From Pseudolabrys sp. (GTDB lineage: Bacteria; Pseudomonadota; Alphaproteobacteria; Rhizobiales; Xanthobacteraceae): DNA of 34,892 nt. The DNA lies in assembly GCA_026125925.1 (NCBI GenBank), contig JAHCKF010000004.1, forward strand, positions 1 to 34,892, in the 5' to 3' direction. Within the stretch, counting starts at the first letter, position 1. Each line of letters opens with the position of its first letter. The notes under the pieces were generated by a model. The model was not told the origin of the DNA, did not search any database, and saw only the letters and a program-made list of their open reading frames with translations. Shown piece after piece: positions 16,731-26,521 of the stretch. A program made the position numbers and the translations under genes.

Positions 16731-16794
16731 GAGTTCTCTCCTTTGTCGTGTCCGGAACAACGCCGTAGCGACATGAGAGTTCGTCGCGCACCGG

Positions 16795-18057
16795 CTACTG
16801 CGCGCTCCCGACGCCAAGTCGGCGCGCTAGCCATGCCAGGCTCATGCCCTGAACGACGATAGTGAAAATTGCCACCATGTAGGTCGCCGCGGCGAGCGGC
16901 TGTCGCAGCGCGTCGTCGGGAATTGAAAGTACCAGCGCGATCGAGATGCCTCCGCGCACCCCGCCCCAGGTTAGCATGGGAACGGTGCCGCGGTCGAAGC
17001 CGCAGCGCGCCGACAACACTCTGATCGGGATGGCGACGGCGATGAATCGGCCGAGCAGAACAATAGGCACCGCCGCCAGCGCCAGCGGCAAGAGGCTGCT
17101 GTCAAACTGCAGCACCAATACTTCAAGGCCGATCAGAAGGAATAGCACTGAATTGAGCATGTCGTCGACGAGCTGCCAGAAGCCGAACATATAGCGCTGC
17201 GTGCGCCGGCTCATGGCCACCTCCGCCCCACGGCTGCCGAGGATCACGCCCGCGACGACCACGGCGATCGGCCCGCTCACTTCCAGTCTCGTAGCGAGCG
17301 CATAGGTACCCGTGGCAATCGCCAGCGAAATCAAAACCTCGATTGTATACTCGTCGACATGTCGCATTGCGCGGTAGGCGATGAAACCGGCGATCAGTCC
17401 CAGCGCGCCGCCGCCAGCGGCTTCCCGAAAGATTACGGCCGCCAATTTGCCGAAGCCGAATGAGCCCTCTCCGGCTGAGGCCGCTGCCAGCAGGACGGTA
17501 AACAGCGCAACGCCAATACCATCGTTGAAAAGCGATTCTCCCGACATATCCATCTGCAACCGGTGCGGAACATTCACTTCCTTCAACGTGCTGAGTACCG
17601 CGACCGGGTCGGTTGGGCTGATCAGCGCCCCGAAGACCAGTGACCAGAGGAATGAAATCGGTGCGCCGATCGCCTGCGCTGCCAGCCAGAACATGGTGCC
17701 GACAGCCAGCGTTGAGATGAAGAGACCGAGGCTGGCCATGGTGCCCACGATCACCTTACGATCGCGCAACTCGGAGACGTCGACCTGTAGGGCACCGGCG
17801 AACAGCAGATAGCCGAGCATCACCTGCAGCACGGCTTCGGTGAAGTCGATGCGGCGCACCTGCAGGGACATTTCGTGAAAGAAGGCGGCTTGGGGGAACG
17901 CCACCTCCAGGCCGACCAGCAGCAGTGACGACGCCAGCGCCATCACCAGCAGGCCGATGGTGTTCGGCAGGCGCAGGACCACGTAGTTGAACCAGGAAAA
18001 CGCTGCCGTCAGTACAAGCAGGACGGCCACGATCTCGAACACAGACAGCAAGGCCAT
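16795..18057 (-). CDS. Na+(K+)/H+ antiporter, CPA1 family
   Basis: A 420-aa inner-membrane transporter with about twelve hydrophobic helices. The ion-binding region is seen in FGALISPTDPVAVLSTLKEV and GESLFNDGIGVALFTVLL (the conserved ND aspartate), with the arginine-containing LTWGGVRGGISIALVLSIP near the C-terminus. It exchanges cytosolic Na+ or K+ for periplasmic H+. It lacks the long cytosolic tail of some CPA1 members. It is divergent from the SCO1 gene, sharing the roughly 100-bp region 18058-18156. In an island carrying proton-pumping oxidase genes it could balance the proton gradient, but that is inference. Confidence 0.9.
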   Translation of the reverse strand: MALLSVFEIVAVLLVLTAAFSWFNYVVLRLPNTIGLLVMALASSLLLVGLEVAFPQAAFFHEMSLQVRRIDFTEAVLQVMLGYLLFAGALQVDVSELRDRKVIVGTMASLGLFISTLAVGTMFWLAAQAIGAPISFLWSLVFGALISPTDPVAVLSTLKEVNVPHRLQMDMSGESLFNDGIGVALFTVLLAAASAGEGSFGFGKLAAVIFREAAGGGALGLIAGFIAYRAMRHVDEYTIEVLISLAIATGTYALATRLEVSGPIAVVVAGVILGSRGAEVAMSRRTQRYMFGFWQLVDDMLNSVLFLLIGLEVLVLQFDSSLLPLALAAVPIVLLGRFIAVAIPIRVLSARCGFDRGTVPMLTWGGVRGGISIALVLSIPDDALRQPLAAATYMVAIFTIVVQGMSLAWLARRLGVGSAQ

Positions 18058-18156
18058 ACTCCGTGCGAGGCGGGCACTTCAGGGCAAACCGCACAGCGGA
18101 TGAAGGTTCCGGTCGCAAGGGAACTTCGCGTGCTACCATCCGTTAGCCGCGAGGCG

Positions 18157-18942
18157 ATGACGGAGACTCCCTCTTTGCGCCCCATACTCGCGGTCATCTT
18201 TCTGGTTGTAGCCCTGTTGTCCCCCGCAAGGGGGTCACTAGTAAAGCAAGCGCTCGGCGATGTCGGCCTTAACCCGCCCGCCGGCGCGCGGCTGCCTCTT
18301 GATCAGACCTGGCACGACGAGCACGGCGGCGCGATGACGCTGCGTTCGGCAGCGGCGGGCAAACCGGCGCTCGTTTTGTTTGCCGATTACACGTGTTCAA
18401 CCTTATGCGGTCCGTCGCTTGCCTTCGTTTCCGACGCGCTGGCGAAGGCGCGGCTTGGCACAGATAGCTATCGCCTCCTGATTCTCGGACTCGATCCGAA
18501 GGACGACGCCGCCGAGGCAACCGCGTTCCGTAAGGCGCAAGCGGATGTGCCCGGCTTACCCATCGTCATGTTGTCGGCGCCAGAGGCGACCGTCAAAGCG
18601 GCGACGGCCGCGGTCGGCTATCGTTATGTCTATGATGCCGAGCGCGATCAGTATGCACATCCTGCGGCCGTGATCGCCATGGCGCCCGACGGCCGCATCG
18701 TCCGCGCATTATCGTCGCTCGGCTTCAATGCCAAAGACCTGACGCTGGCGATGACGGAAGCGGGCGAAGGTCGCATCGGCAGCTTGGTCGATCAGGTACG
18801 CCTGCTTTGTTATGGCTTCGATCCAGCCGCCGGCACCTACAATTTCGCGGTCCGCCGCGCTTTGGCAGCGTCCGCGGTTGTCACCCTCGTGGGCCTCGGT
18901 CTGGGTATCGGCTGGCTGGCGTGGAGAACGCGCCGGTCATGA
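18157..18942 (+). CDS. SCO1/SenC/PrrC-type copper chaperone for cytochrome oxidase
   Basis: A 261-aa membrane protein. Residues 9-25 form an N-terminal signal/anchor. The thioredoxin-like domain carries the copper-binding CxxxC (FADYTCSTLCGPS, C80 and C84) and the distal histidine in DQYAHPAAV. A second hydrophobic helix (about 236-256) anchors the C-terminus, as in SCO proteins linked to ACIII/caa3 clusters. It delivers Cu to the CuA site of subunit II (coxB in this island). The start at 18157 is the ATG directly before the signal sequence. Its last bases overlap the end of the convergent actF. Confidence 0.85.
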   Translation: MTETPSLRPILAVIFLVVALLSPARGSLVKQALGDVGLNPPAGARLPLDQTWHDEHGGAMTLRSAAAGKPALVLFADYTCSTLCGPSLAFVSDALAKARLGTDSYRLLILGLDPKDDAAEATAFRKAQADVPGLPIVMLSAPEATVKAATAAVGYRYVYDAERDQYAHPAAVIAMAPDGRIVRALSSLGFNAKDLTLAMTEAGEGRIGSLVDQVRLLCYGFDPAAGTYNFAVRRALAASAVVTLVGLGLGIGWLAWRTRRS

Positions 18943-20034
18943 GCCGCGGGGCACCGGGCTCCCGGACGCATCAAAGGCATCGTCCTCCAGCGGTTTGAGG
19001 TCGTGCGGCGCCAGGCGCCGGTCGACGGCGGCGAAAGCCATCCACCAAATGGCGCCCGCGAGCAACATCGCTGCCGTCGCAGATAGCCATAGGCCGTGCA
19101 GGTCACCAACCCGTTCAGGCATCGCCAGCACCGCCGCCTCGACGAAGCGCATTACGAGCGTGAGTGCTGCGAGGCTCACGATCGCGCCTCGGCCATTGCG
19201 AACTCGGCTGCTCAGCAGCGCGAAGAACGGCAGCACGAACTGCGCCACGATCAGCAGCAAGAACAGGACACCCCAAGCACCCTGCTCGCGACTTTCGTAC
19301 CAGATCACCTCTTCCGGCACGTTGCCGGCCCAAATGATGATGTACTGCATGGCGTGATTGTAAGCCCACATCATCAGTACCGAGAGCAAAATGGCTCCGT
19401 AACTGCCGGTCGGCGCACCGGGCCGCCGGACGACGATGACCAGAGCGAACGTAAATCCGGCGAGAAGCTGGAACGTCAGCACCATGAGACCATAGACCGA
19501 CGAATGGAATTTCGGCGTGAGCGATTCCAGCCAGTCGATGCCGGCTATCGATGCCGTCAGCGCATACACGATCAGACCGACACAGGCGCTGACCATCATC
19601 CGTTCCGGCCGCCGCCACGCCGCACGCAACCACAGCGACAATGCAATCCACACCGCAAAATAGATCACGGTGCGCAGCGCGAAGAACCACGGCGTCAACC
19701 AGATATCCTTGAAAGACACCACTCCGCCCGCCGCATGGCTCGCCCACGGATAAATGATGGACGGCGCGACCAGCACCGGCACGAACAATAGCCCCGAAAG
19801 CGGCAGGGTCATCGCCGCTGCGGTCAGCGGCCGGTGCATGCCGTCGGTCCATTGGCCACGCACGACGTAGGTAAACATCAGCACGCCGAGCGCACCGGCG
19901 GACATCGACGTCACCGTGAACGCCGCCACAAGCCAGCCGAGCATCAGCGCCGCCGGATCCAGCATGAAGCCGGCGACGCAACCGATCGTGGCCAGCACCG
20001 CGACAACGGCGACGATGGAGTGCTCTCGGATCAT
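18937..20034 (-). CDS. actF: Alternative Complex III subunit ActF (NrfD-like membrane subunit)
   Basis: A 365-aa integral membrane protein with about ten hydrophobic helices (for example VTSMSAGALGVLMFTYVVRG, LPLSGLLFVPVLVAPSIIYP, MRFVEAAVLAMPERVGDLHG). ActF is the second NrfD/PsrC-like subunit of quinol:cytochrome c oxidoreductase ACIII, and with ActC it houses the quinol-facing machinery. It is the last gene of a six-gene operon, and its ATG overlaps the actE stop (20031-20034, ATGA). The C-terminus is rich in D/E and short. Identity rests on position plus topology, so ActF is firm as a cluster member. Confidence 0.85.
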   Translation of the reverse strand: MIREHSIVAVVAVLATIGCVAGFMLDPAALMLGWLVAAFTVTSMSAGALGVLMFTYVVRGQWTDGMHRPLTAAAMTLPLSGLLFVPVLVAPSIIYPWASHAAGGVVSFKDIWLTPWFFALRTVIYFAVWIALSLWLRAAWRRPERMMVSACVGLIVYALTASIAGIDWLESLTPKFHSSVYGLMVLTFQLLAGFTFALVIVVRRPGAPTGSYGAILLSVLMMWAYNHAMQYIIIWAGNVPEEVIWYESREQGAWGVLFLLLIVAQFVLPFFALLSSRVRNGRGAIVSLAALTLVMRFVEAAVLAMPERVGDLHGLWLSATAAMLLAGAIWWMAFAAVDRRLAPHDLKPLEDDAFDASGSPVPRGS

Positions 20035-20579
20035 GGCCTGCTCTCCGACAGCAGCTTGGCCTTCTCAGCGTCGGGTACGTCACCGATCGAAGCGTTCTGG
20101 CTGAGCTGCAGCGCGCGGATATACGCGACAATGGCCCAGCGATCCTTCGGCCGCACCCGCGAAGCGTAGGAGTACATGACGCCGTAACCGTTGGTCATGA
20201 CATCGAAGAAATGCTGGTCATCCGCCTCGCGCAATCGCTGGCTATGATAACTGGGCGGGGCCGGCATACCTCGCTGAACGACGATGCCGTTGCCGTCTCC
20301 GGTTCTAGAATGGCAAGGCGAGCAGTAGATATTGAACTGCGTCTGTCCACGCTCAAGTAACGCCTTCGTCAATGGTGGGCGCACGACCGCCTCCGAGCGA
20401 TACCGCCGATCTTCCCTGGCCACAGTGCCGGGCACCGGCTTCTGCAACACCTTGCCGTCGCGGAACAGGTCGGCTGGCTCGTACTGCTGGTATTTCGGCT
20501 GATCGGTCATGTTCTGGTCGCAGCCCGCCACCAGTGCCGAAACTGCCATCAACACGGCGGCTGTCATATGACGCCTCAT
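20031..20579 (-). CDS. actE: Alternative Complex III subunit ActE (monoheme cytochrome c lipoprotein)
   Basis: A 182-aa periplasmic lipoprotein. The signal peptide ends in the lipobox LVAGC (C20). The heme c site is FNIYCSPCHSRTGDG (C86, C89, H90), and the likely axial Met lies in NGYGVMYSYASRV. This subunit accepts electrons from the ACIII core and hands them to the terminal oxidase. It is coupled by 4-base ATGA overlaps to actD upstream (20576-20579) and actF downstream. The length is normal for ActE. Confidence 0.9.
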   Translation of the reverse strand: MRRHMTAAVLMAVSALVAGCDQNMTDQPKYQQYEPADLFRDGKVLQKPVPGTVAREDRRYRSEAVVRPPLTKALLERGQTQFNIYCSPCHSRTGDGNGIVVQRGMPAPPSYHSQRLREADDQHFFDVMTNGYGVMYSYASRVRPKDRWAIVAYIRALQLSQNASIGDVPDAEKAKLLSESRP

Positions 20580-21103
20580 GCCGTCACCCGCTCAATGGTT
20601 TCAGCGCCAGTGCTCTCCAGGAAGGCCGTCGCCGCATCGACGTCGAATTTAGCGTCGCCGTCCCTGATGCAGAGGAAGAAACGGTCCTTAGACGCCAGCT
20701 TGAAGCGCGAAGCCGAGAACACCGGGTAGTTGAGCCTCGGCAGGCCGTTCATGACCAGCATGCCGAGGGCAGGCGTCAGCGCGGCGAACAGCACGGTCAA
20801 CTCGAAGGCGATTACGGCGAAGGCGGACAACGCGAACACCGGTCGACCGCCAACATCGAGCGGGTAGTCCCAATTGGCGAACACCTGCATGCCGACCGCC
20901 ACGGCAAAGCCGAAGATGCCTCCGCCGAGGCCGAGCCACAGCACGCGGCTGTCCTTGATATCGAGCACTTCAGCAAGGCCGTGGACCGGAAACGGCGTGA
21001 AGGCATCGAGGTCGCGGTAGCCCGCCTCGCGCGCGCGCCGCGCGGCCGTGAGCAGCTCCTCCGGCGTCTTAAACTCGGCGAGGATGCCGTAGCCCTCAGC
21101 CAT
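20576..21103 (-). CDS. actD: Alternative Complex III subunit ActD (DUF3341)
   Basis: A 175-aa membrane subunit with the DUF3341 pattern. The N-terminal soluble part is YGILAEFKTPEELLTAARRA, then YRDLDAFTPFPVHGLAEVL. Two helices follow (about 57-78 and 93-117), and a C-terminal soluble tail ends DGDAKFDVDAATAFLESTGA. ActD is a structural ACIII subunit packed against ActC. Its start overlaps the end of actC by eight bases, and its stop overlaps the actE start. Confidence 0.9.
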   Translation of the reverse strand: MAEGYGILAEFKTPEELLTAARRAREAGYRDLDAFTPFPVHGLAEVLDIKDSRVLWLGLGGGIFGFAVAVGMQVFANWDYPLDVGGRPVFALSAFAVIAFELTVLFAALTPALGMLVMNGLPRLNYPVFSASRFKLASKDRFFLCIRDGDAKFDVDAATAFLESTGAETIERVTA

Positions 21104-22454
21104 GCGCTGCCTCCGCCTTCTCTTCCTCCAGCACTTCCTTGGTTTCGCTGATCGCGATCACCGGGAAGACGCGGATGACCAGCAGGAATGGCACCATGAA
21201 CAGGCCGAGGGTGCCGATATAGGTCGACCAGTCCCAGAAGGACGGCGTGAAGGCGCCCCACGACGACGCCAGGAAGTCGCGGTAGAGGCTGGTCACCAGG
21301 ATCATGTAGCGCTCGAACCACATGCCGACGGCGACGCTGGTGCCGATCAGGAACAGCAGCAGCGGATTGCGGCGCACGGCGCGCCACCACAGCGCCTGCA
21401 GCGGCAGGAAATTGAAGAGGATGGCGCCCCAATAGGTCCAGGCGTAGCTGCCGGTCAGACGGTCGTGCAAAGTCTGGATTTCGTGCGCACCGCCCGAGTA
21501 ATACGCATCGAACACCTCGAAGACATAGCCGTAGGCGGTCATCAATCCGGTCGCCAGGATCACCTTACCGAGAATGTCGAGGTGATCGTCGGTGACGAGG
21601 TTGCGCAGCGAGAACAGCGCGCGCAGCGCCACCGCGATCATCGCCACCACGGCAAAACCGGAAAATGCCGCGCCGAGCACGAAGTAAGCCGGGAAGATCG
21701 TCGAGTGCCAGCCGGGGATCTGCCCGGCGGCGAACAACAGTGACACCTCGCTGTGCACCGAGACGACCAGAGGCACAGCCAGCGCCGCCAGCAGCCGGTA
21801 AGCCTGCTGCCAGCGCAACCAGTGTACCGCCGAGCCGCGCCAGCCGAGCGAAGTGACGCCGAAGAACACTTGCCAGCCGCGGCTGCGCGCGCGGTCGCGC
21901 GCCGCGGCGAGATCAGGGATGAGGCCTACATACCAGAACACGACCGACACGGTGAGATAAGTGAGCACGGCCCAGATGTCCCACTCCAGCGGGCTGCGGA
22001 ATTGCGGCCATACGCCCATGGTCGAGGGATAAGGAAACATCCAGTAGAAATACCAGGGCCGGCCGAGATGCAGGATCGGATAGATGCCGGCACATACCAC
22101 GGCGAAAAGCGTCATGGTCTCGGCGAAGCGATTGAGCGAATTGCGCCACTCGCGGCCCATCAGCAGCAGCAGTGCCGAGATCAGGGTGCCGGCATGGCCG
22201 ATGCCGAGCCACCACACATAGTTATGGATGGCGAAGGCCCAGTTGACCGGGATGTTGATGCCCCAGACGCCGACGCCGACCGTAAACAGCACCACCGCCG
22301 ACAGGACGAACAAGGCCAGCAACACCATCGACAGCGACAGGGCGATCAGCCAGCGCCGCCGCGTTGGAAAATTCAGCGGGATGCGGGCGAGTTGATCGGT
22401 GACGTCGCCGAGCGATTGGTTCGTTGGCAGGATCGGATGCTCGGCGGCGGACAT
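21096..22454 (-). CDS. actC: Alternative Complex III subunit ActC (NrfD/PsrC-like)
   Basis: A 452-aa integral membrane protein with about ten helices. Seen: VNWAFAIHNYVWWLGIGHAG (conserved His of the quinol-side pocket), YPILHLGRPWYFYWMFPYPS, and MWFERYMILVTSLYRDFLAS, typical of ACIII ActC. In ACIII, quinol oxidation occurs at the periplasmic face of this subunit, with electrons passing to the ActB iron-sulfur clusters. Its ATG overlaps the actB stop (TAATG at 22452-22456). The length matches the family. Confidence 0.9.
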   Translation of the reverse strand: MSAAEHPILPTNQSLGDVTDQLARIPLNFPTRRRWLIALSLSMVLLALFVLSAVVLFTVGVGVWGINIPVNWAFAIHNYVWWLGIGHAGTLISALLLLMGREWRNSLNRFAETMTLFAVVCAGIYPILHLGRPWYFYWMFPYPSTMGVWPQFRSPLEWDIWAVLTYLTVSVVFWYVGLIPDLAAARDRARSRGWQVFFGVTSLGWRGSAVHWLRWQQAYRLLAALAVPLVVSVHSEVSLLFAAGQIPGWHSTIFPAYFVLGAAFSGFAVVAMIAVALRALFSLRNLVTDDHLDILGKVILATGLMTAYGYVFEVFDAYYSGGAHEIQTLHDRLTGSYAWTYWGAILFNFLPLQALWWRAVRRNPLLLFLIGTSVAVGMWFERYMILVTSLYRDFLASSWGAFTPSFWDWSTYIGTLGLFMVPFLLVIRVFPVIAISETKEVLEEEKAEAAHG

Positions 22455-25348
22455 TACACGTCTTCCCCGTCACCGTCGTTCCAGCGCGCGAGATACGTCG
22501 TTCGCGGACGGGTACCCTGCTCCTCCAGCAGCACGTAATGCCGGCCGCTCTTGCGCCACTTCGACACCTCCTCGCCGTCATCCTTGATGTTGCCGAAGGT
22601 GATCGCCGTCGTCGGACAGGCCTGCTGGCAGGCGGTCGTCACATCGCTGCCTTTGAGCGGGCGCCCCTCTTTGTCGGCCTCGACGTGGGCGCGCTGGATG
22701 CGCTGAACGCAATAGGTGCACTTCTCCATGACACCGCGCGAGCGCACGGTGACATCCGGGTTATGCGCGGCGCTCGCCTGGTCGCTCTTGTCGCGATAGT
22801 CGAACCAGTTGAAGCGCCGCACCTTGTAAGGGCAATAGCTGGAGCAGGTGCGCGTGCCGATACAGCGATTGTAGATCTGCTGATTGAGGCCTTCCGGGCT
22901 GTGCACGGTGGCGTTGACCGGACAGCCCATCTCGCAGGGCGCGTCCTCGCAATGCATGCACGGCACCGGCTGGAAGTAACTGCGCGGTTCTTCGATGTCA
23001 CCGGTATAGTAGCGATCGACACGCAACCACAACATCTCGCGGCCGCGCGCCACCTCCTCGCGTCCGACCACCAGCACGTTGTTCTCGACATTGCAGGCGG
23101 CGATGCAGGCATTGCAGCCGATGCAGCGGTCGAGATCGATCGCCATGCCCCAGGCAATGTGCGGGCTTGGCTTCTCCGGATAGAGGCTCGGCTGCGCCTT
23201 CGGCGGCGGCAGCGTCGGTTCGGCAGCGCTGACTTCCTTGACGAAGTCGAAGCCTTCCATGCGGTGGTGCAATTGGCTGGTAGCGAAGGGCTGCTTGCCA
23301 TCGATGCGCGTGATCGTGCCCCGCGCATGCCAGGGCTCTTTGGCATCGCGCAGCGCATAGGCCGAGGCGCCAATGCCGTCGGCCAACTGATCGGGCAGAT
23401 GCCGGCCATAGCCGAGGAACAGCGCCACCGTGTTCGCCGCCTGCCCCGGCATGATCCAGGCCGGGCCTTCAATCGCACCGACGGCGGTCTCGACCCGCAC
23501 TTTGTCGCCATTGACGACTTTCAGATTGTCGGCAAGGCGCGGCGAGACGGCGATCGGATTGTCCCAGGTGATCTTGGTCAGCGGCTTCGGCATCTCCTGC
23601 AGCCAGGCGACATTGGCGAGGCGGCCGTCCCACACCGACGGATCTGGCCGGAAGACGATATCGACATCGCCCTCGACGTTGGCCGGCGGCGGCGCTTCGA
23701 CCAACTTCGCGGTCACCTGCAGCGGCGCTGCCGGCGGGGCATTGACGAACCCCTCATACAGCGCCCGCTGCCAGCGGGCATCGAAGTCGGCACCGAAACT
23801 TGCGGCCCAGGTTTCGCGTACCGGCGCATCGGCCGCCACCTCGTTGGGGCCGGACAGCATGGCAAGGACCTGCGGCAACGTCCGCGTCGAATAAAGTGGC
23901 GCGATGACCGGTTGCATGACCATTGCCGTGCCATCGACCGCTAAGGCATCGCCCCAGCTTTCGAGGTCGTGGCTGCGCGGGATATGCCATTGGCAGACCG
24001 CGGCGGTCTCATCGGGATAGAGACCGGCGCCGATGGTCGTCGGCACCTTGCGCATCAATTCGCCAAACCGCAGCGACGCCGGCGCGGCATAAACCGGATT
24101 GGCGTCGAGGACGATCAGCGTCTCGACCTTGCCCGCGCGAATGTCGTCGGCGAGCGCAACGATGCTATCGCCGCTCATCGCCGATGGAGCGCGGTAGCTT
24201 AGCGTCGCTCCCACATTGCCGAGCTTCTCGTTCACCAACGCCGCAAGGGCCTGCGTCTCCGGCGGCAGATGCGCGCCGCACGTCACGAGACCGGCGCCGC
24301 GGTGCGCCAGCAGGTCCTTGGCCGCGCGCTCGACCCAGAGCTTCTGCGCGTCGCTGAGGTTGACTGACGATGTCGTGGCCACGCCGACTGCGCCGGCGAG
24401 CGCGCTCATCAAGTCCGGCATGCTCGAAGCATCGACGGGAATCCGGCGCGAGGCGACCACCCCCGTCAACCCGGGCACACTCTCGGCGCTGTAAAGCCGT
24501 GCACGCTGCGCCGGTTCAACCCCCTCGCCGCGCCGATTCGCCCAGGCGCGCGCATGGGCCACCTGCCACGGCCCCGGGCCCAGCAGGTCGTCATCGAGGC
24601 TGACGATGACATCGGCGCGGTCGAGCGCATAAACCGGCTCGGCATCCTCGCCGAAAGCCAGCCGCATCGCCTCGGCCCGATGCCCGTTGCCCACCGGTTC
24701 GAACACATGCAGCTTGGCCTGCGGCAGCGCCGTCAGCAGCGCGCGGAGCTGCCGCGTCACCGTCGGCGACGTGATGTTGCCGCACAGGATGCGCAGCCCC
24801 TCGCCGCGGCGCTGCGCCCACTGCGCCCGCGCGCCGGTCAAAAACCGCGAAACCTCGGCCCAGGTCGTCGCCTCGCCGCCGTGGCTCGGCGCCTTGGCCC
24901 GCGCCGGATCGTAGAGTTGCAACACCGCGGTCTGCATGAAGATGTCGCTGCCGCCGCGCGTCGCCGGGTGGCCGGGATTGCCGTCGAGCTTGGTCGGGCG
25001 CCCGTCATTGACGGTGGCCAGCACCGGCTGCGCGTAGCCTTCGAACGTTACCGCCGTCGCGTAATGCCGCGGCACGCCGGGCGGCGCGTTCTCCGGCTGG
25101 TTGACATAGGGCAGCGCGACATCCGAGCGCCCCTCGCCGCAACCGGCCAAACCGGCCATCAGCAGGCTGGCGCCCATCAACTGCAGAAACTGCCGCCGCG
25201 CCGGCGCCGCCAAGCGCGCCGTCGCGGGAAACTCCGCCTCCACCCAGCGCGTGAACTCCGCATCGCCGAGCAATTCCTCGACGCAGCTCCATTGCCGGCC
25301 GGCGACGAGACGTTCGCGAATGCGCTGGAGATCGAAGGCGCTGCTCAT
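22454..25348 (-). CDS. actB: Alternative Complex III subunit ActB (MopB-like plus iron-sulfur domain)
   Basis: A 964-aa periplasmic-side subunit. The N-terminus has a twin-arginine motif ([16 protein letters not shown]51-R52) followed by LAGCG. The large central part is a molybdopterin-oxidoreductase fold without visible Mo ligands, as expected for ActB. The C-terminal ferredoxin-like domain carries [42 protein letters not shown] and CTYCVQRIQ with CQQACP, which are ligands for four clusters. These carry electrons from ActC to the hemes. The start at 25348 forms an ATGA overlap with the actA stop and is preferred over an ATG 18 bases upstream. Confidence 0.95.
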   Translation of the reverse strand: MSSAFDLQRIRERLVAGRQWSCVEELLGDAEFTRWVEAEFPATARLAAPARRQFLQLMGASLLMAGLAGCGEGRSDVALPYVNQPENAPPGVPRHYATAVTFEGYAQPVLATVNDGRPTKLDGNPGHPATRGGSDIFMQTAVLQLYDPARAKAPSHGGEATTWAEVSRFLTGARAQWAQRRGEGLRILCGNITSPTVTRQLRALLTALPQAKLHVFEPVGNGHRAEAMRLAFGEDAEPVYALDRADVIVSLDDDLLGPGPWQVAHARAWANRRGEGVEPAQRARLYSAESVPGLTGVVASRRIPVDASSMPDLMSALAGAVGVATTSSVNLSDAQKLWVERAAKDLLAHRGAGLVTCGAHLPPETQALAALVNEKLGNVGATLSYRAPSAMSGDSIVALADDIRAGKVETLIVLDANPVYAAPASLRFGELMRKVPTTIGAGLYPDETAAVCQWHIPRSHDLESWGDALAVDGTAMVMQPVIAPLYSTRTLPQVLAMLSGPNEVAADAPVRETWAASFGADFDARWQRALYEGFVNAPPAAPLQVTAKLVEAPPPANVEGDVDIVFRPDPSVWDGRLANVAWLQEMPKPLTKITWDNPIAVSPRLADNLKVVNGDKVRVETAVGAIEGPAWIMPGQAANTVALFLGYGRHLPDQLADGIGASAYALRDAKEPWHARGTITRIDGKQPFATSQLHHRMEGFDFVKEVSAAEPTLPPPKAQPSLYPEKPSPHIAWGMAIDLDRCIGCNACIAACNVENNVLVVGREEVARGREMLWLRVDRYYTGDIEEPRSYFQPVPCMHCEDAPCEMGCPVNATVHSPEGLNQQIYNRCIGTRTCSSYCPYKVRRFNWFDYRDKSDQASAAHNPDVTVRSRGVMEKCTYCVQRIQRAHVEADKEGRPLKGSDVTTACQQACPTTAITFGNIKDDGEEVSKWRKSGRHYVLLEEQGTRPRTTYLARWNDGDGEDV

Positions 25349-26001
25349 CGGTGGCACACGGTGCAATGGGTAAGGCTGTCGGTGCGGATGCCGTATTGCT
25401 TGAGCATCTCATGTCCGCTCGGCGTGGCAGCGTCGCGATGCCAGTTCATGTCGGTGATCCGTGTGAGCGGCCGCAGACGCGGTGCCGGATCGCGATGGCA
25501 GTCGATGCAGAACTGCATCGTCAACGCCTTGGCCTTGTAGGTCAGCGCCATGGTGTCGATGCGGCCATGGCATTCGACACAGCCGACCCCTTTGTTGATG
25601 TGGATGTCGTGGCGGAAGTAGACGTAATCCGGCAGGCGCGCGACCCGGTTCCAGTGCAACGACTTGTCGTCGGCGAGGCTGTGCCGCACCGGCGCCAGCA
25701 GCGGGGCCCCGGTCCAGACTTGCGAGTGGCACGACATGCAGGTGTGCGTCGGCGGCAGTCCGGCGCGCGCGCTATCAGCGACTTCGGTGTGGCAATAGCG
25801 GCAGTCGATGCCCAGCCCACTCACGTGATGGCGGTGACTGAACGGCACCGGTTGGCTGACGGGATGGATGTTGACCCCGGTGTAGTAATCGGACCGCGCG
25901 AAGCCGACGGCGGCCGTGACTCCACCGATCACCAGCGCCAGCGCACCCACGACGAACAGGCGCAGCCACGTATCCGCTGCCGGTGTGAAGAGTTGCGCCA
26001 T
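25345..26001 (-). CDS. actA: Alternative Complex III subunit ActA (pentaheme cytochrome c)
   Basis: A 218-aa protein anchored by one N-terminal helix (about 13-35), with the rest in the periplasm. Five heme c sites are seen: CRYCH (67-71), CMSCH (88-92), CVECH (141-145), CIDCH (165-169) and CTVCH (213-217, four from the end). The motif SHRHHVSGLGIDCRYC is typical of ActA. It is the first gene of the act operon, with its start 134 bases from a divergent gene of the cox operon. The start at 26001 is the first ATG before the anchor helix; there is no strong Shine-Dalgarno. Confidence 0.92.
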   Translation of the reverse strand: MAQLFTPAADTWLRLFVVGALALVIGGVTAAVGFARSDYYTGVNIHPVSQPVPFSHRHHVSGLGIDCRYCHTEVADSARAGLPPTHTCMSCHSQVWTGAPLLAPVRHSLADDKSLHWNRVARLPDYVYFRHDIHINKGVGCVECHGRIDTMALTYKAKALTMQFCIDCHRDPAPRLRPLTRITDMNWHRDAATPSGHEMLKQYGIRTDSLTHCTVCHR

Positions 26002-26135
26002 GTTGCGCCCGCATGCCGCGTCGCTGCCCCGATCCGCCAACGAGCGCACGGCGTGAATGTTCCGGCACGGCGGAACGAAGTTCCCCGCAGCACGTTGGCC
26101 ACCGGGGACGCGCGCATTTTCCGGCCGGCACCGCA
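26002..26135. promoter_or_regulatory. Shared divergent promoter region of act and cox operons
   Basis: The only gap between the two oppositely transcribed respiratory operons, so both promoters must lie here or inside the first genes. It holds an inverted repeat, GTTCCG (26059-26064) and CGGAAC (26071-26076), spaced by six bases and roughly central, a candidate operator. No clear FNR/FixK (TTGAT-N4-ATCAA) box was found. Confidence 0.45.
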
Positions 26136-26486
26136 ATGGCAAAACTTCCAGACAGCGATCCGGACTATGAACGTTCGGACGTCAACATAGGCCTCGTCGC
26201 GGCGCTCGCCGCGGGCCTCGCCGCGCTTCTCATTGCCCCGCCATTCGCCTTGAGGGCTATCTACCCGGCGAGCGTCGCGATTGCCGATCCCAAACCGCCG
26301 GCGATCGCAAACGGTCCCCGGTTGCAAATCGATCCGCAGGCCGATCTCGCCCGTTTCCGCGGTGACGAAAGCCGCCGGCTCAACGGTTACGGCTTCGCCG
26401 ATGCTTCGCGGCAGACCGTCCATATCCCCGTCGATCGCGCCATGAGCCTCATTGCCGAACGCGGTCTACCCGGCTGGGCCCGCTAG
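26136..26486 (+). CDS. Hypothetical single-pass membrane protein heading the cox operon
   Basis: A 116-aa protein: a charged N-terminus (MAKLPDSDPDYERSDVNIG), one long hydrophobic helix (about 20-44), then a periplasmic part with LQIDPQADLARFRGDESRRL, GYGFADASRQTVHIPVDRAM and SLIAERGLPGW. The pattern LNGYG...VHIPVDRAMSLIAERGLP occurs, as I recall it, in small proteins next to SCO/cox genes. It lacks Cys and heme motifs. It begins the plus-strand operon 35 bases before coxB, so a role in assembly or stability of the caa3 oxidase is likely but unproven. Confidence 0.7.
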   Translation: MAKLPDSDPDYERSDVNIGLVAALAAGLAALLIAPPFALRAIYPASVAIADPKPPAIANGPRLQIDPQADLARFRGDESRRLNGYGFADASRQTVHIPVDRAMSLIAERGLPGWAR

Positions 26487-26521
26487 CCCGCCACTTAGCG
26501 GCGCGGAGAACGAAACGACCG

